Source of the DNA: an uncultured bacterium
GTDB lineage: Bacteria > Planctomycetota > Uabimicrobiia > Uabimicrobiales > JABWCH01
Length of the DNA: 14,639 nucleotides
Assembly (NCBI GenBank): GCA_938003875.1
Contig: CALKWO010000212.1
Coordinates: forward strand, 1-14,639
Direction: 5' to 3'
Shown piece after piece: positions 1 through 7,300 of this stretch (positions are counted from its first letter, which is position 1; each line of letters begins with the position of its first letter). The notes beneath the pieces were generated by a model, which ran no database searches, had not been told where the DNA came from, and saw only the letters and a program-made list of their open reading frames with translations. The position numbers and the translations under genes were made by a program.

Positions 1-59
1 ACCACGCTTCATCCATAATTCCGAAAACTTCAATTTTTAAGTGCGGAATGTAGGGTATA

Positions 60-88
60 TTGAATTAAAAATGGGTAAGTTATTTAAT
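60..88 (+). promoter_or_regulatory. Putative sigma-70-type promoter of the left gene block
   Basis: TTGAAT (60-65) and TTTAAT (83-88) are separated by 17 bp, matching the sigma-70 hexamers at 4/6 and 5/6 positions. It lies 23 bp before the first start codon, with the ribosome binding site AAGGGGAAGA (99-108) between. In such AT-rich DNA a match this good can arise by chance. Nothing else is recognisable in bases 1-111. Confidence 0.3.
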
Positions 89-111
89 TCTCATAAATAA
101 GGGGAAGATAT

Positions 112-1290
112 ATGGGCGATTTTTCTTTAGATACACAGGCAAGCCATATACAAGAAAATCCTTGTCCTGATGCGCATCCGATTTCTGAGGTTGTCTATTC
201 TGCCAATTCGCAAATCTACAGTAGTATCGAGGAATACTTTCAATCCTGTAGCAATTCTTTTTCAGGAGAAGAAAAGTTTTATTATACTCGCATGGGTAAT
301 CCTACAAATAGAATGCTTGAACAAAAAATCGCTTCTTTAGAGAATTCCCAAGATGCCCTGGTAGTTTCCAGTGGTATGGCAGCACTTGCCTGTACGTTTT
401 TTGCTTTTTGCAATAACGGAAAGCATGTCATTGCTTCGAAGACACTGAGTGCTGATAAGGAAATTTTTTTAGAAGAGTATATCCCAAAATTTTTCCTTCG
501 TGTGGATAGAATAGATTTTCAAGATCTGGAATCGCTAAAATCTGCCATCAGGCCTGATACACGCATTGTCTTTACGGAATTTCCCTCCACTCCATTCGCT
601 GATATTCCTGATTTGGAAGCTATTGCTCAGATTGTAAAAGAAAAGCAGGTCTTATTCGTTGTAGACAATAGTGCTGTCTCTCCTTCTTGTATCAGGATTT
701 TAGACTATCATGCAGATATCGTCATTGCCAGTGCCAGTAAATATTTAAGCGGAAGCAGCGATTGCTTGGGAGGCTATATTGCAGGAAACAAGGCTTTGCT
801 ATCCCAAATAGAAAGCCATGCCATGATGCTTGGGTGCATTTTAAGTCCTATGGATGCTTCCTCTATTTTAAAAGGAAGCAAAACCTTAGAGATTCGCATG
901 GAAAAACACAGCCAGAATGCACGAGAAGTGGCCCGTTTTCTCCAGACCCATTCTAAAGTTTCTCAGGTTTTTTATCCAGGGCTAGAGAAACATCCTGACC
1001 TCGCCAAAAAACAAATGCGCAGATGGGGAGGGATGATCTATTTTATTTTAAAGACAGACTTGCAAGGCAGCATACGATTTTTAAACAATATACGCCTTTG
1101 TTATCTTGGCTTTTCTTTTGGTGATTCCATGACAATCCTGGAACACCTTTCCAGCATGAGCTATCTAGGGGTTTCTTTTGCCAGAAAAAACCAGATAGGA
1201 ATCACAGATTCTTTGATCAGAATTTCTGTAGGGTTGGAAAATATTGATGATATTCTGAGAGATTTAGACTATGCCTTGCGGGCTGTTTGA
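112..1290 (+). CDS. Divergent PLP-dependent Cys/Met metabolism (trans-sulfuration family) enzyme
   Basis: This 392-residue protein has the usual length for the cystathionine gamma-synthase / methionine gamma-lyase family (fold type I PLP enzymes, cytoplasmic). Visible signatures in order are: YTRMGNPTN (58-66), whose Tyr58/Arg60 contact the cofactor phosphate of the neighbouring subunit in relatives; SSGMAA (87-91); VDNS with Asp185, which pairs with the pyridine nitrogen; SASKYLSGSSD with the Schiff-base lysine Lys210; the DAS..LKGSKTLEIRM..H block (248-266); YPGLEKHP (288-295); and RISVGLE with Arg371, the substrate-carboxylate arginine. The fold and cofactor site are therefore intact. Oddities: the usual LYGGT motif reads LSADK (112-116), so the tyrosine that stacks on PLP is lost, and the ESPTNP-like motif reads EFPSTP. 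The exact reaction (elimination of a sulfur amino acid, or gamma-replacement) cannot be assigned. The ATG has a strong AAGGGGA site 7 bp upstream. Downstream genes follow in the same direction. Confidence 0.85.
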   Translation: MGDFSLDTQASHIQENPCPDAHPISEVVYSANSQIYSSIEEYFQSCSNSFSGEEKFYYTRMGNPTNRMLEQKIASLENSQDALVVSSGMAALACTFFAFCNNGKHVIASKTLSADKEIFLEEYIPKFFLRVDRIDFQDLESLKSAIRPDTRIVFTEFPSTPFADIPDLEAIAQIVKEKQVLFVVDNSAVSPSCIRILDYHADIVIASASKYLSGSSDCLGGYIAGNKALLSQIESHAMMLGCILSPMDASSILKGSKTLEIRMEKHSQNAREVARFLQTHSKVSQVFYPGLEKHPDLAKKQMRRWGGMIYFILKTDLQGSIRFLNNIRLCYLGFSFGDSMTILEHLSSMSYLGVSFARKNQIGITDSLIRISVGLENIDDILRDLDYALRAV

Positions 1291-1337
1291 TATAGTGTAT
1301 TGATGTCTACGAACCTAAACATAAAGGTGTTGATGTT

Positions 1338-1682
1338 ATGGCAGAAAATTTATGGATTCAGGATTTTCCTGGAGCAGTTACTGTATGTGATACAAAAGGG
1401 ACCATTCTGGAAATGAACAATAAAGCGGCAAAGACTTTCGAGAAAGAAGGCGGGAAAAATCTTATTGGCAGCAATGTTCTTGATTGTCATCCAGAGCCTG
1501 CCAGGACAAAGCTCAAGAATCTTATGGAGACACAGCAGAAAAATGTATATACAATAGAAAAAAAGGGAATCAAAAAGATCATCTATCAGACCCCATGGTA
1601 TAAAGATGGACAGTATTCTGGCTTTGTGGAACTATCTCTGGAAATTCCTTTTGATATGCAGCATTTTATAAGAAAGGGCTAG
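1338..1682 (+). CDS. Single-domain PAS protein
   Basis: A 114-residue protein consisting of one PAS domain. The N-terminal strand pair and turn FPGAVTVCDTKGTILEMNNKA (about 10-30) is the classic PAS start. It is followed by a helical region with LIGSNVLDCHPEPAR (42-56) and the C-terminal strands VYTIEKKGIKKIIYQTPWY (70-88) and GFVELSLEIP (95-104). The LDCHPEPAR motif and a His-containing C-terminus (MQHFIR) resemble a family of stand-alone PAS proteins; I recall this from memory and have not searched it. There is no kinase, output or membrane segment, so it must act through a partner or bind a small ligand. The ATG follows AAAGGTG by 7-8 bp. It ends 5 bp before the methyltransferase gene, so the two are almost certainly cotranscribed and may work together. 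Confidence 0.75.
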   Translation: MAENLWIQDFPGAVTVCDTKGTILEMNNKAAKTFEKEGGKNLIGSNVLDCHPEPARTKLKNLMETQQKNVYTIEKKGIKKIIYQTPWYKDGQYSGFVELSLEIPFDMQHFIRKG

Positions 1683-1687
1683 GCTAT

Positions 1688-2413
1688 ATGGCAACCGTTA
1701 AAGAACATTACGGTCAAGTTTTATCAGATGTATATTCCTGGATGTTTGGGGGCTTTGATAAAGGAATTGAAAGAAATGTCCATTTTTTTCAAAAGCATAA
1801 AATCACGCCTGCTCATTCCAGAGTAGCAATAGACCTTGGGTCTGGATGTGGATTTCAGGCGATTCCTTTAGCAAAAGCTGGATTTTCTGTGACAGCCATA
1901 GATATAGACAACAAGCTGCTCCATGAGCTGGCTTGCAATTCTAAGGAATGGAATATCAAAATCGTCGAAGATGACCTGATTCATTTTGATAAATATATTA
2001 GCGGCCAGGCCGAGCTGATCGTTTGCATGACAGATACGTTGGCACACCTGGAATCTAAAGAGAAGGCTCTGTCTCTTTTTGACAAAGCCTTTGCTGCACT
2101 GGAGAATCAAGGAAAATTTATTATCACGTTCCGCGACCTGTCTTCAGAATTGTCCGAGCTGGATAGATTTATACCTGTGAAAAGCGACGAGAATATAATA
2201 TTTACGTGCTTTTTAGAATATGAACCAGAAACAGTAAAAGTGCATGATATTATATACAGAAAAGAAAATCAGAAATGGTGTCTACACAAGAGCTATTACA
2301 GGAAGCTCAGGTTATCTCAAAATTGGGTTGAAGCACAGCTCTCTCGTATTGGTTTTACTATTGTTGAGTCCACCATCGAAAGTGGCTTCGTCACACTTAT
2401 AGCAAGCAGATAA
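1688..2413 (+). CDS. Class I SAM-dependent methyltransferase
   Basis: A 241-residue Rossmann-fold methyltransferase, cytoplasmic. Motif I is VAIDLGSGCGF (46-56), the glycine-rich SAM loop. The acidic residue after strand 2 is Asp72 in TAIDID, which would bind the ribose. VEDDL (93-97) corresponds to the adenine-contacting motif, and LIVCMTDTLAHL (110-121) to strand 4 with motif IV. The C-terminal third (about 160-241) carries extra beta strands typical of small-molecule methyltransferases such as those related to glycine N-methyltransferase, but the substrate cannot be read. Its ribosome binding site (AAAGGG, 1674-1679) overlaps the end of the PAS gene, which supports translational coupling. 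The gap to amrS is 60 bp. Confidence 0.8.
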   Translation: MATVKEHYGQVLSDVYSWMFGGFDKGIERNVHFFQKHKITPAHSRVAIDLGSGCGFQAIPLAKAGFSVTAIDIDNKLLHELACNSKEWNIKIVEDDLIHFDKYISGQAELIVCMTDTLAHLESKEKALSLFDKAFAALENQGKFIITFRDLSSELSELDRFIPVKSDENIIFTCFLEYEPETVKVHDIIYRKENQKWCLHKSYYRKLRLSQNWVEAQLSRIGFTIVESTIESGFVTLIASR

Positions 2414-2473
2414 ATTGAGCTATATCTGTGTGTTCTCTGTACCTTTGATGATTCGACTAAGGGGATAATAATC

Positions 2474-3442
2474 ATGCTACAATGTGAGCTATGTCCTAAA
2501 AATTGCCTGATTCGGCCTGGACAAAGCGGAGACTGTCGGGTTAGAGTGAATATGGATGGGGTGTTGAAAACTGTGGTTTATGGTTTTCCTTCTGCTCTGC
2601 ATATTGACCCTATAGAGAAAAAACCGCTTTTCCATTTTATTCCAGGCACCAAGATACTATCTCTGGCAACCGTAGGATGCAACCTGCATTGTAAAAATTG
2701 CCAGAACTGGGAAATATCGCAAACCAATCCCGAAGATAGCCAGGCATATTTTTTACCTCCCCAGAAGGTGGTAGAGATGACCGAGCGGTATTTCTGTCCT
2801 TCTATCGCTTACACCTATACGGATCCTATCGTTTATTATGAATATACTTATGACATTGCTGTCTTGGCACGTGCCAGAGGCATTCGCAATGTCCTTGTAA
2901 CAGCAGGCTATATCAATCCTGCTCCCTGGAAAAAATTGCTGCAATATGTGGATGCTGCCAACATTGATTTAAAAGGCATCACGGAAAAATTCTATCGGGA
3001 AGTGTGTTCCGCCACATTAAAGCCTATTCTTGATGCCCTGGTAGCAGCGAGAGAGCATGGAATCATACTGGAGATAACAAACCTCTTGATCCCGACATTG
3101 AACGATGATCCTAAAGATATCAAGGATCTGGTGCTTTGGATAAGAAACAACCTGGGGACGGATGTTCCCTTGCATTTTTCTGGTTTTCATCCCAGATACA
3201 AGATGCGCCATCTCCCACCTACTTCTGCCCAGACTTTGGAAATAGCGAGGGAAATCGCTTTAGAGCAAGGATTGAAGCATGTTTATGTAGGGAATATCTT
3301 GATTCGCGATGCCCAGAATACGCTTTGCCCCAAATGCCAAAAAGTTGTCGTAGAAAGAAGAGGCTACACGATTGTGCAAAATTCTCTGAAAGAGGGTGTC
3401 TGCCCTGACTGCCAGACACCAGTATATGGAGTTTGGAAATGA
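2474..3442 (+). CDS. amrS: AmmeMemoRadiSam system radical SAM enzyme
   Basis: At 322 residues it has the usual length of the AmrS family (relatives of pyruvate formate-lyase activating enzymes). The [4Fe-4S]/SAM motif CNLHCKNC supplies Cys69, Cys73 and Cys76. An N-terminal cysteine cluster (Cys4, Cys7, Cys11, Cys21) and the segment ALHIDPIEKKPLFHF (41-55) are hallmarks of this family. TYTDPIVYYEY (114-124) and NIDLKG (163-168) line the radical SAM barrel. LHFSGFHPRYKM (233-244) is another family signature. Two C-terminal CxxC pairs (285/288 and 310/313) form a zinc-ribbon-like end. The system normally also contains AMMECR1 and Memo domain proteins; neither is in this window. The reaction is not firmly known. 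The ATG is preceded by AAGGGGAT (2459-2466), the same Shine-Dalgarno style as the first gene. The stop codon overlaps the next start. Confidence 0.93.
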   Translation: MLQCELCPKNCLIRPGQSGDCRVRVNMDGVLKTVVYGFPSALHIDPIEKKPLFHFIPGTKILSLATVGCNLHCKNCQNWEISQTNPEDSQAYFLPPQKVVEMTERYFCPSIAYTYTDPIVYYEYTYDIAVLARARGIRNVLVTAGYINPAPWKKLLQYVDAANIDLKGITEKFYREVCSATLKPILDALVAAREHGIILEITNLLIPTLNDDPKDIKDLVLWIRNNLGTDVPLHFSGFHPRYKMRHLPPTSAQTLEIAREIALEQGLKHVYVGNILIRDAQNTLCPKCQKVVVERRGYTIVQNSLKEGVCPDCQTPVYGVWK

Positions 3443-3621
3443 ATAGAAGAGACTTTTTTCATACATTAGCAGGGCTTGGAATATTTACGGCAGGATGCCT
3501 CTTGTGCCTCTTGAAATCTGCTGGAGTGCCTGTATTTACACAGGCAAAGCCACATCCCCAATATCCAGGAACCATAAAGAGTTTAGGAGATATTACAGAA
3601 GATACGGAGATGATAGGATGA
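3439..3621 (+). CDS. Small twin-arginine signal protein overlapping amrS
   Basis: A 60-residue protein starting MNRRDFFHTLAGLG. Arg3-Arg4 with Phe6 matches the twin-arginine (Tat) pattern RRxF, followed by a hydrophobic core (about 9-32) and a short polar tail containing YPGTIKSLGD (44-53). AGC at 18-20 looks slightly like a lipobox, but hydrophobic residues continue after the cysteine, so a membrane anchor is as likely as lipidation. I chose the ATG at 3439 because it forms an ATGA overlap with the amrS stop, a common sign of translational coupling; an in-frame TTG two codons earlier has no advantage. The protein is too short to be an enzyme. It could be a membrane or periplasmic partner of the AmmeMemoRadiSam pathway, or the remaining 5' end of a longer Tat substrate. 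Its function is unknown. Confidence 0.6.
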   Translation: MNRRDFFHTLAGLGIFTAGCLLCLLKSAGVPVFTQAKPHPQYPGTIKSLGDITEDTEMIG

Positions 3622-3663
3622 GCAGGCTTCGATGTATAAAATAAACTGAGGTTTGTTGCTCCA

Positions 3664-3791
3664 GGGAAAACCTTCTTCCAGGAATAAAAAAAGAGAATAC
3701 AAGACATTGTATCTTCCTGGCAAAAGGAGCTAGAGAAGCTTTTTTCTTGTTCCAGGCGGCACTGTTTTTATTCCTTCCAGAAGGCTTTCCC
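3664..3791. other. 128-bp inverted-repeat element, possible structured RNA
   Basis: The arms 3664-3690 and 3765-3791 are inverted copies that pair at 23 of 27 positions. The mismatches are one A/C and a 3-base internal loop in the middle. Inside lie two smaller hairpins: ATACAA/TTGTAT (3697-3702 / 3707-3712, loop GACA), and CCTGG plus AAAAG (3716-3726) pairing with CTTTT plus CCAGG (3739-3756). Together they form a closed outer stem with two inner arms, a three-way junction. It may be a small non-autonomous repeat (MITE-like) or a structured RNA, either in the 3' UTR of the amrS operon or independent. No known RNA family is recognised. Confidence 0.5.
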
Positions 3792-3889
3792 TTCCGCACA
3801 CACGAACAAAAAATTTTCTCCATTCCTATTTTTTCTCCTTGATTTTGGTTTATCTTGACTATAGAATAACTTACGAATTTTTGTTTTTG

Positions 3890-3917
3890 GCATGTTTCCG
3901 AGAAACATGCTTTTTTT
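3890..3917 (+). terminator. Rho-independent terminator
   Basis: A perfect 9-bp stem, GCATGTTTC (3890-3898) with GAAACATGC (3902-3910), has a CGA loop and is followed by seven T residues. This is a textbook + strand terminator. It probably ends transcripts of the amrS/Tat-peptide block some 270 bp after the last stop, leaving a long 3' UTR that includes the inverted-repeat element. Confidence 0.8.
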
Positions 3918-4056
3918 ATGGACATAGTGCATTATAAAAGGCTTCTAGCGTTTTGTCCAGAGAAAAAAAATTTCCTTCTATCGGATAGGTCTGATAACGA
4001 TGGTTCTTCGTTCCCTTAAAAACCAACAACCACCAAAGGTTGTGGTGGTGTTGGTT
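3916..4056 (-). pseudogene. Unidentified minus-strand coding-like stretch after the hsdS relic
   Basis: On the minus strand, reading in frame past the stop of the hsdS relic, there are 46 open codons ending in TAA (3916-3918). The last 30 or so read like real protein (for example YPIEGNFFSLDKTLEAFY), unlike the homopolymer-rich shadows nearby. There is no start codon with a ribosome binding site and no recognised family. The first part is produced by the hairpin at 4018-4058. It may be the 3' end of another lost gene, or chance. Confidence 0.2.
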
Positions 4057-4058
4057 TT
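4018..4058 (-). terminator. Hairpin terminator-like palindrome after the hsdS relic
   Basis: AAAACCAACA (4019-4028) pairs with TGTTGGTTTT (4049-4058), and CCACC (4030-4034) with GGTGG (4044-4048). This gives a 15-bp stem with a single bulged A (4029) and a 9-base loop. On the minus strand the stem ends in a run of T, and the relic's TAA stop lies inside the stem, as expected for a terminator directly after hsdS. There is no T tract on the + strand side. Confidence 0.5.
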
Positions 4059-4257
4059 AGTCAAAAGCTTCTCTCAAGACTGCCTGAATCAACTCTTCTG
4101 CTTTTGTCTTTTGCTCTATGACATGCTTTTCCAACGCGAGAAGCTTATCCACTCGTGCTACAATCGCTTGCTGTTCTGCAAGAGGGGGAAGGGGAAAAAT
4201 CAATTCTGAGATGATTTTAAGATTTATATTTTTTTGCGCAGTTGCAGGAGCAAATTC
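4057..4257 (-). pseudogene. hsdS: hsdS relic: C-terminal fragment of a type I restriction specificity subunit
   Basis: Read on the minus strand, 66 codons end in TAA and encode the typical end of an HsdS target-recognition half. They read ATAQKNINLKI, then the hallmark FPLPPLAEQQAIVARVDKLL, then a coiled-coil helix (EQKTKAEELIQAVLREAF). HsdS proteins are usually about 400-450 residues, with two recognition domains each followed by a conserved helix of this kind; here only one helix and its lead-in remain. Upstream the frame is closed by a TAG (4258-4260), and no start codon, hsdM or hsdR is present in the window. It is therefore a truncated, non-functional remnant of a restriction-modification locus, probably reduced by deletion. 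The motif match is very specific. Confidence 0.8.
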
Positions 4258-4277
4258 CTAAGAATCAAGAAATTTAT

Positions 4278-4311
4278 TTGACCTTGTTTTCTTTTTGAGA
4301 TATGTTATAGT
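4278..4311 (+). promoter_or_regulatory. Putative sigma-70-type promoter of the giant TPR gene
   Basis: TTGACC (4278-4283) is followed after 17 bp by TATGTT (4301-4306). An overlapping alternative is TTGTTT (4284-4289), a 16-bp spacer and TATAGT (4306-4311) with an extended -10 TG at 4303-4304. Either register would start RNA near 4313-4318, giving a leader of about 60-65 nt. It is the best promoter-like site in the gap before the TPR gene. Confidence 0.4.
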
Positions 4312-4378
4312 TTGAACAAAGTAAGAAAAATTTACATTTTTTGTATTTCACTTTCGGCCTGTCCGAGATAGGTGCAGT

Positions 4379-7300
4379 ATGCTAGCAGACAGTTTTTCTT
4401 TAGAACAATTGAAAGAATTGGAAAAAAAGCTGGTTAAAGAAGGAAACTTCAAGGAGCTTATCGCTGTTTTAGAGCGGAAAATCCAGCTTGATGCTTCCAG
4501 GGGATCGGATTACTATTGCGAAATAGGAAATATTTATAGAGAGCATATCAAAAACCAAGCAATGGCGATAGATGCCTTTAAAAAGGCTATTACGCTCAAG
4601 CCTGATTGCTTCAGGGCATTTCAGGCCGTTCGATCTATTTTTCTTGTACAGGAAAACTGGGAACAGTATTTGCTTTTTGGAGAAAAGCAACTGGCCTTCA
4701 CAAGTGATCCACAGCAAATCATGGATCTGCACTTTAGCCTTGCAGACATTTATTCTCGCTTGAATATGCTGGACAAAGCCCAGGAACATCTCTTACAGGT
4801 CTATTGCTTTGATCCCTGTCACCTGTATGCCTTTGAAAAGCTTTCTGCATTCTATAAAAAAGCAGAAAAATGGCAGGAATACGCCAAGATTCTGGAAAAC
4901 CATTTGCCTGGTAGCACGACAGAGCTTGTGGCTCGATTTATAGAAATTGCAGATGTCTATTCCCATCGTTTACAAAATAACCAAGAAGCTGCTTTGTTTT
5001 ATGAAAAAGCCCATCTTTTATCTCCTTTTGAAGAGGATATACTGGTTGCTTTGCAAAACGCAGCCCAAAAAATGGGCGATCAGGAAAAGCGGATATATGC
5101 TCTGGAAAAACGAATAGGCCTTTGCAAAGACAAGGGGAAAAAGTATGCTTTGTTCATGGAGGCAGGAGAGATTCTTTTGCACAAAGGGCAAGACGAAAAA
5201 GCGGCAAGTGTATACGAAAAAGCATACGAGGCAAAGCCAGATGCAATAGAAATTCTGGATATTTTGAGCAAGCTATATCATTCCCAGGGAAAAGACAAAG
5301 AATTGCTTCTATGCCTGGAAAAAAAAGCTTCTCTGGCATTGCCAAAAGAAACTTCCAAAAGTCTCTGGCTGCAAATTGCTGAACTGGCTCAAAAATTAGG
5401 GGATTTACCCAAAGCCATCGTATACTATGAAAAGGTTCTTCCTTCCCAGGATGAAGAAATAGTAAAGGCTTTGCTGGTTCTATACGAATCCGAGAAGGAA
5501 TGGAGAAAGCTTGCGGATCTATATGAGCAAATATCCCTTTCTGAACCAAAAGAAAAGCAAATAGAGATTTTGCAAAAGCTGATTTCTTTGTATGAGATGG
5601 ATTTAAAAGATGAAAAAAGACTGAAAGATTGCCTGTATCGTTCCTTCTGTTTATCGGGTTTAAGCCAGGAAAGGCTTTTTCAGTTGGAAAAGCTGGCAAA
5701 AAATCAGGCGGACTGGAAAATTGTCATAGAAGTACTTGAGGAAAAAGCAAAACAAGGAAAAGAGAACAAAGAGATCGCCTCTTTCTGTCTGGAAATAGCA
5801 GAAATTTATCATCATAGACTAGGAGAAGCAAAACAGGCAATCCATTTTTATCGCAAAGCCTGGGAAAAAGATAGCGATAATGATAAATTTCTAAAAGAAA
5901 TCCAAAATCTATATATTTTTCAGAAAGACTATGAAAATGCTCTCGATATAATAGAAGAGCGTCTTAAAAAATCTCAAGATAGCAAGTCCCAATACGATAT
6001 CTTGATAGAAAAGGGTTTTCTCCTGAGAGACAAATGCCAAAAAGTGCAAGAAGCAAGCGATGCTTTTGAAAAAGCCATCAGCGTCTTTCCTTCCTGTATG
6101 CAAGCGATAGAATCCCTGGAGGGAATATACTGCAAAGAAGAAAAATTTCCACAATGGATCGCTGTTCTTTTCAAAAAACAAAGCATGGTAAATGCTCAAG
6201 ACAAGATCGCTATAGCCATGAAAATAGCCTTTCTATATGAAGAAGGACTGAAAGACGATACAAAAGCCCAGGAAACCTTAGAGCAAATATGGAAAGAGTG
6301 CGGATTCCATGAAGATGTCTTCTACCAACTACGCAGGCTATGCTATAAACATCAAAGCTGGGAGACGCTGCAAAAAATATACCAGGATGCCATAGTGCAA
6401 TCTCAAAATATTGCCTTGAAAGCACAGCTTACGTTTTCTTTTGGAAAATTTTACGAAGAAAACAAAGTGGATGTAAGCCAGGCTGCTTTATTATATCTGC
6501 AAGTACTGGCTATCAAGCCTGGGCATCTCAATGCCATTCGCTCTTTGCAAAAAATTTACAGTAAAGAAAAAAAATACCCTTCTTTAGTCGAGGCCTATCT
6601 TGCAGAGCTGGCCTTGATGGAGATTGCACCTGGGAGGCGCATCTATCTGCACCTCCAGTGCGCTCAGCTTTTTAGTATTTTAAAGAAAAATGAAGGAGCG
6701 ATACAGCATTACAAGCTTGCTTTAAAGCTGGATGCAGGCAATCTATTTGCTATCAGAAACTTACAGGAAATCTACCGCAGTCTTTCCGAAAAGAAAGAGT
6801 TGTTGCCATTGCTCATGGTGGAAATGAGGATAGAACGCAAAGAAATCCGATTGTTTGAAATCTATAGGGAACTAGGCTATCTCTATCGTGATTTTATGCA
6901 AAATGAGCCAGAAGCCATCCAGAACCTTACGAAGGCATATAGCTATTATCCTAAAGAAAAGCAAATTCTACAAGATTTAAAGGATCTTTTGGCAAAGCAA
7001 AACCGATGGGAAGAATATGCTGTATACCTGGAAGAAGAAGCAAAAGAAAAGAACTGGAATGAGCCAAAAGAAATACATCGCCGTCTGATTGAAGTTTATA
7101 AAAAACTCGAAAATTCCGAAAAATTGATTTTCCATCTGGAAAAAATTCTTCTGTATCCTCCTTTTGCCTTAGAAGATATCTTGCTTTTAAAAGAGCTATA
7201 CATCAAGCAGAATGAGGAGCAAAATCAGGATAAGCTTTTTGCTTTATATTCTCTTGAAAGCCAGATCGTAGAAGCTCCTGAAAGGAAAAGAGAGATTCTG

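Larger units (their letters stand above)
3622..4377. other. Long intergenic region with relics and structured elements
   Basis: About 756 bp separate two + strand genes without an intact gene. From left to right it contains a three-way-junction-capable inverted repeat, a strong + strand terminator, a minus-strand terminator-like hairpin, a minus-strand hsdS relic, and a promoter for the TPR gene. The minus strand shows decayed restriction-system coding sequence, so this is best read as a former gene site rather than a designed regulatory region. The weak TATAAAAT (3635-3642) could start a short transcript ending at the 3890-3917 terminator, but it has no convincing -35. Confidence 0.7.

Noticed and set aside
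3433..3438. TTG start two codons before the Tat-signal gene
   Set aside because: The ATG at 3439 gives the classic ATGA overlap with the amrS stop and places the RR motif at residues 3-4, as is usual.
3593..3925. A 110-codon minus-strand open frame after the Tat-signal gene
   Set aside because: It has a basic/aromatic composition with no family motif and runs through the inverted repeat and terminator. It is better explained as non-coding.
4000..4209. A 69-codon + strand open frame in the intergenic gap
   Set aside because: It is the antisense of the hsdS relic. The minus-strand reading gives a clear HsdS motif, while the + strand protein is low in complexity and lacks a ribosome binding site.
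5154..5699. A 181-codon minus-strand open frame inside the TPR gene
   Set aside because: It lies fully opposite a well-supported TPR coding region and shows no recognisable domain.
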